A stretch of 33,316 nt of DNA from Chitinophaga pinensis (GTDB taxonomy: Bacteria > Bacteroidota > Bacteroidia > Flavobacteriales_D > Crocinitomicaceae): NCBI GenBank assembly GCA_945870115.1, contig CAMBRH010000002.1, forward strand, positions 1 through 33,316, written 5' to 3'. Under the pieces are notes generated by a model. The model was given only the letters and a program-made list of their open reading frames with translations, was not told the DNA's origin and searched no databases. Every line of letters begins with the position of its first letter. The stretch's first letter is position 1. The translations under genes and the position numbers were made by a program. Of this stretch, positions 9,404-18,609 are shown one piece after another.

Positions 9404-10159
9404 TTACATTCGCTCTAAAAAAACAATTTCTTTATTTTGATATGCTTTCACGCCTTTTGAATCCAAATTTTGAAGGACAAGCCTACCAATTTCATCTATT
9501 CCTGTAATTTTTCCTTTGAAAACATTTTCTTCTTCTTTAAATGTTGATTCCTTTTCAAAAAGCCACAAATTAGTGAGGTAATCTTGCTTGATTTTTTCAA
9601 ATTGGAATGTTTCAAGTTCGTTAAATCTTACATTTAATTTCTGAATTAACTTTAAAACTAATTCTTCTATGTTCAATTCTTTACTTAAAATGGATTTCAA
9701 ACTTATCGCATTGTAATCTCCAAATTTTTCTTGATTGATGTTAATACCAATTCCGATAATGCTATTTTTAATCGAAAAGTCGTTAAATTTTCCTTTTTCA
9801 ATTTGCGTTTCAATTAATATTCCAGCAATTTTTGAGTTCTTCCAAAGAATATCATTTGGCCATTTAATTTTGAAATTCGAATCAAATTCTGATAAAAAAT
9901 CAAAAACCGCCAAAGAAATGGCTTGTGTTAAGAAAAAACTATTATTTACCGACAAATTGACATGATGCAAAAAAACACTTAAACTGATATTTTTAAAGGC
10001 TTCTGAGTCCCATGTAGCGCCCCTTTGTCCTTTTCCTTCAACTTGACTACCTGCCAAAATAACTGTTCCGTGTTCAATTTTATTATCAAGAACTAAATTG
10101 GCAACATAATTGTTTGTAGAATTAAGTGTATCTTTGTAGCTGATTTTTCTGCCAATCAT
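9404..10159 (-). CDS. birA: Biotin--[acetyl-CoA-carboxylase] ligase
   Basis: STNNYVANLV, GSQVEGKGQRGATWDS, KWPNDILWKNSKIAGILIE motifs; no N-terminal HTH. Confidence 0.93.
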   Translation of the reverse strand: MIGRKISYKDTLNSTNNYVANLVLDNKIEHGTVILAGSQVEGKGQRGATWDSEAFKNISLSVFLHHVNLSVNNSFFLTQAISLAVFDFLSEFDSNFKIKWPNDILWKNSKIAGILIETQIEKGKFNDFSIKNSIIGIGININQEKFGDYNAISLKSILSKELNIEELVLKLIQKLNVRFNELETFQFEKIKQDYLTNLWLFEKESTFKEEENVFKGKITGIDEIGRLVLQNLDSKGVKAYQNKEIVFLERM

Positions 10160-10212
10160 GGGGAAAATTGTTAAGAATGTAAAAAATATGATTGTAAAAT
10201 TAAAAAATAAAT

Positions 10213-10220
10213 TAGTTTTG
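10213..10220 (+). promoter_or_regulatory. -7 box TAGTTTTG
   Basis: TAnnTTTG match in the birA/rsfS divergent intergenic region. Confidence 0.4.
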
Positions 10221-10265
10221 TATAAGTTTTGATAAATCTATGCAAAACAAGACAAAAAATAATAA

Positions 10266-10643
10266 ATGTATAAAATAAATAATCAGATAGATTCTGAGAT
10301 CCTTTGCAAGTCAATTGTTGAGGGAATGCAAGAAAATAAAGCAAAAGATATTGTTGTTTTAGATTTAAGAGAAATTCATTCAGCGGTAACAGATTTTTTT
10401 GTTATTTGTTCGGGAGAATCATCTACTCAAGTGGATGGAATTAACTCAACGGTTGTTCGTCACACGCGTAAAGAACTGAAAGAAAGACCTTGGCATGTCG
10501 AAGGTAAGGGGAATTCAGAATGGGTATTATTGGATTATGTAAATGTTGTTGCACACATTTTTTACAAAGATGCAAGAGGATTCTTTGATTTGGAAGGATT
10601 GTGGGCAGATGCTAAAAGAACAGATATTCCAAATTTGGATTAA
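10266..10643 (+). CDS. rsfS: Ribosome silencing factor
   Basis: KDIVVLDLREIHSAVTDFFVICSGESSTQVDGI...WVLLDYVNVVAHIFYKDARGFFDLEGLWADA. Confidence 0.95.
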   Translation: MYKINNQIDSEILCKSIVEGMQENKAKDIVVLDLREIHSAVTDFFVICSGESSTQVDGINSTVVRHTRKELKERPWHVEGKGNSEWVLLDYVNVVAHIFYKDARGFFDLEGLWADAKRTDIPNLD

Positions 10644-10653
10644 TTAAAAGAAA

Positions 10654-12756
10654 ATGAGCGAAAATAATAACGATAAAAAGAAAAATCCTAATTCCATTTA
10701 TTGGATTTACGCATTAATAGGTGTGGCTTTGGTGGCTTTTTCACTTTATACAAGTGGAGCTGGAGCGGTAAAAATTAAATATCAATCTACATTCTTTGCT
10801 CTTGCTGATTCAAGCTATGTGACGGATGTAAAGTTGGTAAACAGAGTTAGAGTTGATTTTAAATTAACTGAAGCAGGACGAAAATTTGTTACTGAAAGTA
10901 AAGACAAGCAATTTTTACCTTTAAAAAATAGTTTGAAGGCTGGAAACAAATCAATGTCTGCAGTAAATCCTGTCTTTCAGTTGGATGTTTCTGACGCTGG
11001 AAATTTTTTAGATGGCTTAGACAAAACAAACGAAAGTTTAAAACTAGCTGGAAAAAAAGAAATTGAACATATACCAACTGAGGAAGTAAATTACCTTGGA
11101 AGCATAATTAGTTTCATTCTTCCAATTTTGATTTTAATCGTTATTTGGATGTTTGTAATGCGCAGAATGTCTGGAGGAAATGGTCCTGGAGGACAACTTT
11201 TCAATATCGGAAAATCGCGTGCTCAAGTTTATGATAAAGGCAAATCTACAAACATTACTTTTCAAGATGTTGCTGGTTTACAAGAGGCTAAAATAGAAAT
11301 ACAAGAAATTGTTGAATTTTTAAAAAATTCTAAAAAATATACTGAATTAGGTGCTAAAATTCCGAAAGGAGCATTATTGGTAGGACCTCCAGGGACTGGA
11401 AAAACCTTATTGGCAAAAGCTGTAGCAGGTGAAGCAAAAGTTCCTTTTTTCTCACTTTCAGGGTCTGATTTTGTTGAAATGTTTGTTGGTGTTGGTGCTT
11501 CTCGGGTAAGAGATTTATTCAAACAAGCTAAAGAGAAATCTCCAGCAATTATTTTTATCGATGAAATTGATGCAATTGGTCGTGCAAGAAGTAAAGGAAA
11601 CGGAATGGGTGGAAACGATGAGCGTGAAAACACATTAAATCAGCTTCTAACAGAAATGGATGGCTTTGGTACAAATTCGGGAGTAATTATTCTTGCTGCT
11701 ACCAATAGAGCAGATGTTTTAGATAGTGCTTTGATGCGTGCTGGTCGTTTTGACAGACAAATTTATGTTGATATGCCAGACATCAATGAGCGAAAAGAAA
11801 TCTTTTTGGTTCACTTGAAACCAATCAAAAAAGATGATTCGATCGATGTTGACTTTTTAGCAAAGCAAACGCCAGGTTTTTCTGGAGCTGATATTGCAAA
11901 TTTATGTAATGAGGCGGCATTAATTGCTGCTAGACATAACAAAGCACAAGTTGAAAAACAAGATTTCTTAGATGCTGTTGATAGAATCGTTGGTGGACTT
12001 GAAAAGAAAAATAAAATCATTACTAAAAGCGAAAAACGTTCAATTGCTTTCCATGAAGCGGGTCATGCAACAACATCTTGGTTGTTGGAGCACGCTTCTC
12101 CTTTGGTAAAAGTTACAATTGTACCTAGAGGTCAATCTTTGGGTGCCGCATGGTATTTACCTGAAGAAAGAAGTATTACAACAACTGAGCAAATTTCTGA
12201 TGAAATGTGTTCAGCATTGGGAGGAAGAGCAGCTGAGGAATTGATTTTCGGTAAGATTTCAACTGGAGCTTTAAGTGATTTGGAAAAAGTTACAAAACAA
12301 GCTTATGCTATGGTTAGTGTTTATGGATTAAATAAAAGAATCGGAAATCGTTCTTATTATGACTCACAAGGAAGAGAATCATTCACCAAACCATATTCTG
12401 AGGATACAGCGAGAATTATTGATGAAGAAGTTAGTATCTTAATTGAAGAGCAATATCAAAGAGCTTTGAAGTTGCTAACGGATAACAAAGATAAATTAAC
12501 TGCGTTGGCGGAAAAATTATTGGAGAAAGAGGTTATTTTTAAAGAAGATTTGGAATTGATTTTCGGTAAAAGAGAATGGGAAACGATTGAAGATATTGAA
12601 AATGCGGCCAAACTTACTGAAAAAGCTGAAGATATAGCATTAAGTGCAAACGGTGAAACAAGTGAAAACTCAACTGAGGACAATTCCACTTCTGAAAATG
12701 AATCGTTAGTAAATGAAGTTAAAACTGACGAAAATGGGATTGATTCAAGTACTTAA
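10654..12756 (+). CDS. ftsH: ATP-dependent zinc metalloprotease FtsH
   Basis: [38 protein letters not shown], Zn motif HEAGH ([16 protein letters not shown]). Confidence 0.97.
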   Translation: MSENNNDKKKNPNSIYWIYALIGVALVAFSLYTSGAGAVKIKYQSTFFALADSSYVTDVKLVNRVRVDFKLTEAGRKFVTESKDKQFLPLKNSLKAGNKSMSAVNPVFQLDVSDAGNFLDGLDKTNESLKLAGKKEIEHIPTEEVNYLGSIISFILPILILIVIWMFVMRRMSGGNGPGGQLFNIGKSRAQVYDKGKSTNITFQDVAGLQEAKIEIQEIVEFLKNSKKYTELGAKIPKGALLVGPPGTGKTLLAKAVAGEAKVPFFSLSGSDFVEMFVGVGASRVRDLFKQAKEKSPAIIFIDEIDAIGRARSKGNGMGGNDERENTLNQLLTEMDGFGTNSGVIILAATNRADVLDSALMRAGRFDRQIYVDMPDINERKEIFLVHLKPIKKDDSIDVDFLAKQTPGFSGADIANLCNEAALIAARHNKAQVEKQDFLDAVDRIVGGLEKKNKIITKSEKRSIAFHEAGHATTSWLLEHASPLVKVTIVPRGQSLGAAWYLPEERSITTTEQISDEMCSALGGRAAEELIFGKISTGALSDLEKVTKQAYAMVSVYGLNKRIGNRSYYDSQGRESFTKPYSEDTARIIDEEVSILIEEQYQRALKLLTDNKDKLTALAEKLLEKEVIFKEDLELIFGKREWETIEDIENAAKLTEKAEDIALSANGETSENSTEDNSTSENESLVNEVKTDENGIDSST

Positions 12757-12991
12757 GGGAATATTTAGTAGCAAAAAAAAGCAACACAATGCTCGAAATT
12801 TTGTTGAAATATTAAAAACAAGTGATTTGGAACTTGTTAAATCGACGAAATGTAAACTGGAAAAATATAAAATTCCAGTTTATGAAATCGACCATCAAAA
12901 AAGAAATACTGAAGATTCAGGCAAAATTATTTTGAGAATTCCTGAAAAACATTTAGCCCAGGCAAATTTACTTTTAAAAAACAATGAATAA
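12734..12991 (+). CDS. DUF2007-like small protein
   Basis: In-frame ATG 12734 (ORF track starts at 12713) overlaps the ftsH 3' end by 23 nt; IPVYEIDHQKRNTEDSGKIILRIPEKHLAQANLLLKN resembles DUF2007. Confidence 0.7.
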   Translation: MGLIQVLKGIFSSKKKQHNARNFVEILKTSDLELVKSTKCKLEKYKIPVYEIDHQKRNTEDSGKIILRIPEKHLAQANLLLKNNE

Positions 12992-13799
12992 TTTTTTACA
13001 AAGAGCTTTAACAGGAACTTTATTTGTTGCTTCTATCTTATGTTCAATTTGGTTTAATAATTACCTTGCAATTGGAGTTTTTACACTATTTTTTATTGGT
13101 GCATTAACTGAGTATTTAAGCTTTTTCAAAAATCATGAAACAATTAAAATTAATCAAATTACTTTTTTGATTTTCAATATTGTTTTTTTTGCTTTAGTGG
13201 TAATTTGCCTCTTTTTTAAACTTAATTTTATTTATCTATTTGCCATTTTTCCAATGCTATTTTTATACATGATTTTAGAATTATGGAGAAAAAACACTGA
13301 ACCCTTGGCAAATATTGCAACTGGAATCTTTGGATTCATCTATTTACTTTTTCCTTTTAGCCTAATTTTAGTTTTATTATTTGTTTCAACTCATTCATTT
13401 CCTGTTTTAATTGGTATGTTTTTATTGATTTGGACAAACGATACTTTCGCTTATCTTTCAGGTCGATTTTTTGGTAAAACAAAATTATTTGAACGCATTT
13501 CACCAAAAAAAACATGGGAAGGTTCAATAGGCGGAATAATTTTCACAGTTGGTGTTGGATTTTTACTTGGCCTAACTGATAATTCATCAAACATGCTTTT
13601 TTGGATAATTTCAGCGATAATCATTGCGCCAACTTCAATCTTTGGAGACTTGCTAGAATCCTTATTTAAGAGAAATCTAAAGATAAAGGATTCGGGGACG
13701 ATACTTCCAGGTCATGGCGGAATTTTAGATCGTTTTGATGCAACAATTTTTACAGTACCATTCTTTTTCTGTTGGTGGGTGATTTATGTGAATTGTTAG
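12984..13799 (+). CDS. cdsA: Phosphatidate cytidylyltransferase
   Basis: Polytopic; WTNDTFAYLSGRFFGKTKLFERISPKKTWEGSIGG and KDSGTILPGHGGILDRFD signature. Confidence 0.95.
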   Translation: MNNFLQRALTGTLFVASILCSIWFNNYLAIGVFTLFFIGALTEYLSFFKNHETIKINQITFLIFNIVFFALVVICLFFKLNFIYLFAIFPMLFLYMILELWRKNTEPLANIATGIFGFIYLLFPFSLILVLLFVSTHSFPVLIGMFLLIWTNDTFAYLSGRFFGKTKLFERISPKKTWEGSIGGIIFTVGVGFLLGLTDNSSNMLFWIISAIIIAPTSIFGDLLESLFKRNLKIKDSGTILPGHGGILDRFDATIFTVPFFFCWWVIYVNC

Positions 13800-13938
13800 T
13801 TTTAAATTAATTTAGAATAAATGTTTTAGTATTTAAACAATTGTTATACCTCAAGGAAATGAAAATTCTCAAATAAGGACACTAAAACATATAGGGAAAG
13901 ATCTAATTGATCATTGAAATACAAATCAAATCAGCAAT

Positions 13939-13972
13939 AAAAGTTCTTTATTTGGATTAATATAGAACTTTT
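13939..13972 (+). terminator. Possible distal terminator/hairpin downstream of cdsA
   Basis: AAAAGTTCT-N16-AGAACTTTT perfect 9-bp stem. Confidence 0.4.
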
Positions 13973-14029
13973 CTTTAAAATTAATTTGCAAATATTCTAA
14001 ATTCTATACAAAAAGTTACAGCAATAAAA

Positions 14030-14060
14030 AAGAGGCTGCTCAAATTTGATACAGCCTCTT
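14030..14060 (-). terminator. Rho-independent terminator for the 14083 gene
   Basis: AAGAGGCTG-N13-CAGCCTCTT, T-rich tract on the minus strand. Confidence 0.75.
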
Positions 14061-14082
14061 CAATTTTTCTTTAAAATAAGAA

Positions 14083-14292
14083 TTATTTAGTTTCAGTAGC
14101 TCCAGCTTTTTTCTCTGAACAAGAAGTTTTACCAGCGCAACAAGCACCTTTTTTACCTTTTTTTGCTTTTTTACCTTTTTTCTTATCGTCTTTTTTAATT
14201 TCTGTTTTGTCACCGTTAGATGCAGCGAATGCAGTTGAAGTTAAAGAACCTACAAACAACATTAATGATAATGCTAAAAATACTTTTTTCAT
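14083..14292 (-). CDS. Small secreted Lys-rich, Cys-containing protein
   Basis: Signal peptide MKKVFLALSLMLFVGSLTSTAFA followed by KKKGKKAKKGKKGACCAGKTSCSEKK. Confidence 0.7.
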   Translation of the reverse strand: MKKVFLALSLMLFVGSLTSTAFAASNGDKTEIKKDDKKKGKKAKKGKKGACCAGKTSCSEKKAGATETK

Positions 14293-14321
14293 GATTTCAA
14301 GTTTTAAATTATGGTATAAAT

Positions 14322-14996
14322 TTAATCATTATTTTTTAATACAGCAAGTTTCGTTATCCTTCCTTTAACAATTTCACCAATTTTAACATTTAATTCACAA
14401 TTTAATGGCAAAAATACATCAATTCGAGATCCAAATTTTATAAAACCGAACTCTTCGCCTGTTTTTACAACTTGATTTTCGTTTACATAATAACAAATTC
14501 TTCTTGCAACTGCTCCAGCAATTTGTCTGAACAAAACTTGTTGCCCAGATTCATGTTCTATAACAAAAGTACTTCTTTCATTATCTGTACTACTTTTAGG
14601 ATGCCAAGCAACTAAAAATAAGCCTTTGTGGTATTTTACATACTTAATGATCCCTGAAATTGGATTAAAATTAGCATGTACATTTAAAGGCGACATAAAA
14701 ATTGAAATTTGGATACGCTTGTCGTGAAAAAATTCCGTTTCTTCAACTTCTTCAATTACAACTATTTTTCCATCGGCAGGACACATAACATCCATTAAGT
14801 CGTAAACACATTTAATATTAGGAACTCTGAAAAACTGTACAACCAAATACATCATGGTTAATTCTCCTACTATCAACAAAATATAGAGCCAAAGCCACAT
14901 TGTATATTGAAATAAAAAATAATTCCCAACATGTATTGTTCCCAAAATCAAAGCCGCAATTGCCATGATTAAATATCCTTCTCTGTGTAATTTCAT
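14322..14996 (-). CDS. psd: Phosphatidylserine decarboxylase family protein
   Basis: CPADGKIVVIEEV, ISIFMSPLNVHANFNPISG, KFGSRIDVFLP (Gly-Ser processing site). Start moved to ATG 14996 (MKLHREGYL). Confidence 0.92.
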   Translation of the reverse strand: MKLHREGYLIMAIAALILGTIHVGNYFLFQYTMWLWLYILLIVGELTMMYLVVQFFRVPNIKCVYDLMDVMCPADGKIVVIEEVEETEFFHDKRIQISIFMSPLNVHANFNPISGIIKYVKYHKGLFLVAWHPKSSTDNERSTFVIEHESGQQVLFRQIAGAVARRICYYVNENQVVKTGEEFGFIKFGSRIDVFLPLNCELNVKIGEIVKGRITKLAVLKNND

Positions 14997-15084
14997 AAGT
15001 TTAATTTGAGACAAAGTTAAGAATTTATTGCAAACATGAAATTTTATCAAAAACTAATGACATCTCAAATATTTAACAAAAAAA

Positions 15085-15109
15085 GCACTGAGTTATTTTA
15101 ACTCAGCGC
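15085..15109 (-). terminator. Terminator downstream of the 15155-16375 gene
   Basis: GCACTGAGTT-ATTTT-AACTCAGCGC; mismatch becomes a G.U wobble in minus-strand RNA; followed by a T tract on the minus strand. Confidence 0.7.
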
Positions 15110-15154
15110 CTCATTAAGATAATTATACCAAAAAATAATTATCAACTTAAAAAA

Positions 15155-16375
15155 TCAAATAGAATAATTTAATTTTTCTTTTCTCTTTACCACATTAAAT
15201 CCTACACTTAATCCAAGCATTCCTCCCTTCTTAAGGGATGAATAAAAAATATTTACCGGAATATTTAAAGAACCTGATTTAAATGTTCGACCTATCCCCA
15301 TCAACCAACGTGTGCTTACTGAAGTTGTTCCTCGAGTATCCAAAAATGTTGCTGATTTATAAGAAGACGCTGGAGCTGTATAATTGTTTGATGAATCAGC
15401 TAATTTACTAGCATAATTAGCATATTCATTTTCTGTCCAATAACGATTTGCTCCTTGCCCATATTCATTATTTGTATCAAAAAATCCTTTTGATGTTTGC
15501 TGCAAACCAAAACTTGGTCCAAAAGCGATTTCAAAACCAGATTTTCCAAATCTAAAACCATTTAATAATGAAACTGATGGAATAAAATGTCCTTGTTCTA
15601 AACCAGAAACATTGATTATCGTTTCAAACAAAGCTGAGAAGTTTTCAGTTCCAATGTATTGTTTTTCAAACTGATAACCAATCATACTGAAGGCTGGAAA
15701 AACATCCAATCCTCCTTCATCTTCACTCCTATTTGCAAATTCTGATAAACTTCCCGTTACATAAGCGTACCCGATTCTAGGTCCAGAATTATTGATTCTA
15801 CCAACATTGTTTGAAGTAATTACATCATTCTTGAAACTCAATTGACTTTCCGTTTCTTTAACGTTCTCCAAACCCATCATTTCTCTTAATGTCAGCTCAA
15901 TCATTCTTTGCAACTCCTCTTCTTGGTTTCCAAATTCCTTGAAGGAAGTTTTATGAATTACACCTTTATTGATATCGATAATTTTTAAAGATATAATAAT
16001 TTTGTTTCCTAAACGATCAAAACTACATGATGCAATAAAATCAACTTTGAGTGCTTTACCTAAAGTTGTCAAGCAATTAATTCCAAAACATTCTTTCTGA
16101 AAAGTTGGATTTGAATTGACAACTTCAGAAATATCAAATTCATTATATACGTTATATTGATTTAACTTTACTAATTCTAAGTACATCATTTTAGAACAAG
16201 TCTTTGGTGGAATATTTATTCCTTGAACAGATGGAATTGAAACGGCAATTGTTGGATTGTTATTTGTTTGCGCTGTTGCATTAAAACTGGAACAAAAAGT
16301 TATTCCAATAAACAAATTTTTGATTGTGCTTTTAAAGTTAGCTCTTTTTTTGGTGTTTTTTACATTTGTTTTCAT
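15155..16375 (-). CDS. Secreted/outer-membrane hypothetical protein with TolB/FlgO-like N-terminal region
   Basis: Signal peptide-like start MKTNVKNTKKR...FNATAQ; CLTTLGKALKVDFIASCSFDRLGNKIIISLKIIDINKG resembles TolB/CsgG-type fold; C-terminal beta-rich region. Confidence 0.6.
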   Translation of the reverse strand: MKTNVKNTKKRANFKSTIKNLFIGITFCSSFNATAQTNNNPTIAVSIPSVQGINIPPKTCSKMMYLELVKLNQYNVYNEFDISEVVNSNPTFQKECFGINCLTTLGKALKVDFIASCSFDRLGNKIIISLKIIDINKGVIHKTSFKEFGNQEEELQRMIELTLREMMGLENVKETESQLSFKNDVITSNNVGRINNSGPRIGYAYVTGSLSEFANRSEDEGGLDVFPAFSMIGYQFEKQYIGTENFSALFETIINVSGLEQGHFIPSVSLLNGFRFGKSGFEIAFGPSFGLQQTSKGFFDTNNEYGQGANRYWTENEYANYASKLADSSNNYTAPASSYKSATFLDTRGTTSVSTRWLMGIGRTFKSGSLNIPVNIFYSSLKKGGMLGLSVGFNVVKRKEKLNYSI

Positions 16376-16399
16376 AACATTTATCTTTTTAAGTTGAGA

Positions 16400-16432
16400 C
16401 AAATGTACAGCCACTAATTGCGTTTAACACAA
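16400..16432 (-). promoter_or_regulatory. Promoter: TTG-N22-TACATTTG
   Basis: Minus strand: TTG at 16432-16430, TACATTTG at 16407-16400, upstream of ATG 16375. Confidence 0.6.
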
Positions 16433-16574
16433 CTGATCTCACGAAGTATCAATAACATAATTGTGATAAATACAATTATCTTAATCTAAAAATTAAAAAA
16501 TACTATTTTATTTACGAATATCACAAGAACAATAAATAACGCTTGTTATATTCACAATAATTAATCTAAAAATA

Positions 16575-16780
16575 AATTACTTTTTGCAGTATTGTAAAAA
16601 AAATACTTTGAATAGCAAGGTAGATTGATAAATTAATTGATTCTTTGTATATCGACCTTTCAGGCCTTTTGTTATTAGTTTCTTTTATACGATGGGCTTT
16701 ACCCATCGTTTCAGTACTTTACCCTTTCAGGGCAAAAATATTTAATCTAAGTTCAAATTAATTACTTTTTGCAGTATTGT
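16575..16780. repeat. 21-bp direct repeat AATTACTTTTTGCAGTATTGT flanking element R1
   Basis: Identical copies at 16575-16595 and 16760-16780, each preceded by TTAATCTAA. Confidence 0.85.
16654..16733. repeat. REP-like tripartite element R1
   Basis: GACCTTTCAGGCC ... CGATGGG-CTTTA-CCCATCG ... ACCCTTTCAGGGC, 80 bp. Confidence 0.85.
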
Positions 16781-16809
16781 CGAGCAAATCACTTTTCATA
16801 GATAAAAAA

Positions 16810-16889
16810 GACCTGAAAGGTTGCAATATACTAATATAGGGTGAAGCCCTATATAATAACAACATAATACATATAAACCCTGAAAGGGT
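16810..16889. repeat. REP-like tripartite element R2 (opposite loop orientation)
   Basis: GACCTGAAAGGT ... ATATAGGG-TGAAG-CCCTATAT ... ACCCTGAAAGGGT, 80 bp. Confidence 0.85.
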
Positions 16890-16918
16890 GCAATATCTAT
16901 ATCTGAATTATTCTAAAA

Positions 16919-17371
16919 TTAAGTCCAAACATATTTTTCATCATATTCAACTTCGTATTTTTTTAAAAATGCTACATATTCTTCTTTAAAAGTTTTTTTT
17001 CTATGATGTTCTTTTTGATTCTCAATATACTTTATGACAATATCTACTTCAGAAGGATTTACTGAAAAAGCACCATAACCATCTTGCCAATAAAAGTTTG
17101 CATAATTATCCCCTTTTGTTTTTATCCATTTTGAAGAATGAGATTTTAATTCTTCCATTAATTTCATTAATGTTATTTTTTTTGAAAGCATACAAAGAAT
17201 ATGAACGTGGTTAGTAAAACCGCCTACTTTTATAACTTGACAGTCAAGCTTATTGCAAATACCACCCAAATAACTATGTAACTCATCCTCAATTTCTTGA
17301 TGAATTGAATGTTCTCGGTGCTTTGTACTAAACACGATGTGTAGGTAATTTTTAACTAGTGACTGTCCCAT
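16919..17371 (-). mobile_element. IS200/RAYT-like HUH (Y1) transposase
   Basis: 150 aa; VKNYLHIVFSTKHRE, HUH motif NHVHIL, WQDGYGAFSVN, VIKYIENQKEHHRKKTFKEEY typical of REP-associated tyrosine transposases. Confidence 0.92.
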
Positions 17372-17385
17372 GTTTTTGGTATTTC

Positions 17386-17467
17386 GACCTTTCAGGCCTT
17401 TTGTTTATATGTTTCTTCAATCACGATGGACTACATCCATCGTTTCTGTACTTTACCCTTTCAGGGC
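17386..17467. repeat. REP-like tripartite element R3
   Basis: GACCTTTCAGGCC ... ACGATGGA-CTACA-TCCATCGT ... ACCCTTTCAGGGC, 82 bp, just upstream of the transposase start. Confidence 0.85.
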
Positions 17468-17509
17468 AAAAATATTTACTCATCTAGGATTGACGCAAAC
17501 CTTAAAAAA

Positions 17510-18520
17510 TCAAATACTTAGATCCGACTCTATTTTTTGTCTATAAATCAAAATAGTTCTTTCCATTTTATGAAAAAAGGAATTCCTTTCTTTTTCATTG
17601 ACACGACTAATTAAACTAGAGTTTTCAAGTAATTTTTCAAGGATTTGATTTGATTCTTTCACATAAACTTCATCTCTAGTATGCAAATAATTCATCATAT
17701 TATGCGTGAAATAAAGTCCATTCTTTTCTTCTGATTTGAAACAATAGGTTGTGTCGGTAATTGTGGTTTCGTTCAAATAAACCTCGTATTCATTTCCTGA
17801 TGCTGGAGGATGAGTTCCATACATAAATTTTTTACCCACAATAATTTGAGCCTTCATGTGCACAAGTAAGCGTTGCATTTCATCCAATAATTTTAAAGCA
17901 TAAGTTGGATCCTTAAATAGATATGCTGAAAAATAATATTGAATTTGACGCATAAAGCCTCTCAAAAAATCAAAATCATAGATTTCTTTGGAAGGAATAG
18001 TATTGTAAATTTGTAGAATTTCTTTTCCTAAGGCAAAGGTTTTTTCATTTATTTTTTCGTGTTCAAATTGTTCAAACTTATAAGCTTCAATATTCAAATA
18101 AGATTTAGCCCAGAAATAAAGTTTGAAGCGAAATAAATGCGGGAAATTTAACAATTGAAAAAGTGGTGTGTCTTTAATCGTGATGATCATTTTTGGATTG
18201 GTGCACGATTTTATTTCTCTCATGCCCATTAATATTCCTTCTAGGTATCTATCCAAACTAAAATCATATTCAGATAAAGAATTATACTGAAAAGCAACCC
18301 TATTTTGCTTTATTTCTAAAAGGGAATCGAAAGAAATTTGATAATGACTACAAATTTTTTGAATTTCAAAAATTGTAAAAGGAGTCTCACCTCGGTAACG
18401 TCGATAAACTGCATCTTGACTTAAACTCAAAACTTCAGACAAAGATTTTCCAAGAGAATCATCCTCTTTTAATTTTGATTTTATTTCTTTGATTAAATTA
18501 TCTTGAATGTTGATTTTCAT
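17510..18520 (-). CDS. HTH (XRE-like) domain protein
   Basis: LSEVLSLSQDAVYRRYRGETPFTIFEIQKICSHYQISFDSLL matches an XRE-like HTH; start moved to ATG 18520. Confidence 0.7.
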   Translation of the reverse strand: MKINIQDNLIKEIKSKLKEDDSLGKSLSEVLSLSQDAVYRRYRGETPFTIFEIQKICSHYQISFDSLLEIKQNRVAFQYNSLSEYDFSLDRYLEGILMGMREIKSCTNPKMIITIKDTPLFQLLNFPHLFRFKLYFWAKSYLNIEAYKFEQFEHEKINEKTFALGKEILQIYNTIPSKEIYDFDFLRGFMRQIQYYFSAYLFKDPTYALKLLDEMQRLLVHMKAQIIVGKKFMYGTHPPASGNEYEVYLNETTITDTTYCFKSEEKNGLYFTHNMMNYLHTRDEVYVKESNQILEKLLENSSLISRVNEKERNSFFHKMERTILIYRQKIESDLSI

Positions 18521-18565
18521 CTTCTGAATTTGATTCACGAAAATAAGGATTTTTTCCAAATAAAA

Positions 18566-18594
18566 AAACCGTTACAAAGAATGCAACGGTTTTC
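18566..18594 (-). terminator. Terminator of surface module copy A
   Basis: AAAACCGTTACA-AAGAA-TGCAACGGTTTT; mismatch is G.U on the minus strand. Confidence 0.8.
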
Positions 18595-18609
18595 ATATTT
18601 TTTACTCTA

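Noticed and set aside
12734-12991. Overlaps among ftsH, DUF2007-like gene and cdsA as unusual
   Set aside because: Short overlaps of this sort are common translational coupling in compact operons.
16650-17470. Possible CRISPR array
   Set aside because: Repeats are only three, ~80 bp, unequally spaced and hairpin-forming, and surround a transposase; no cas genes.
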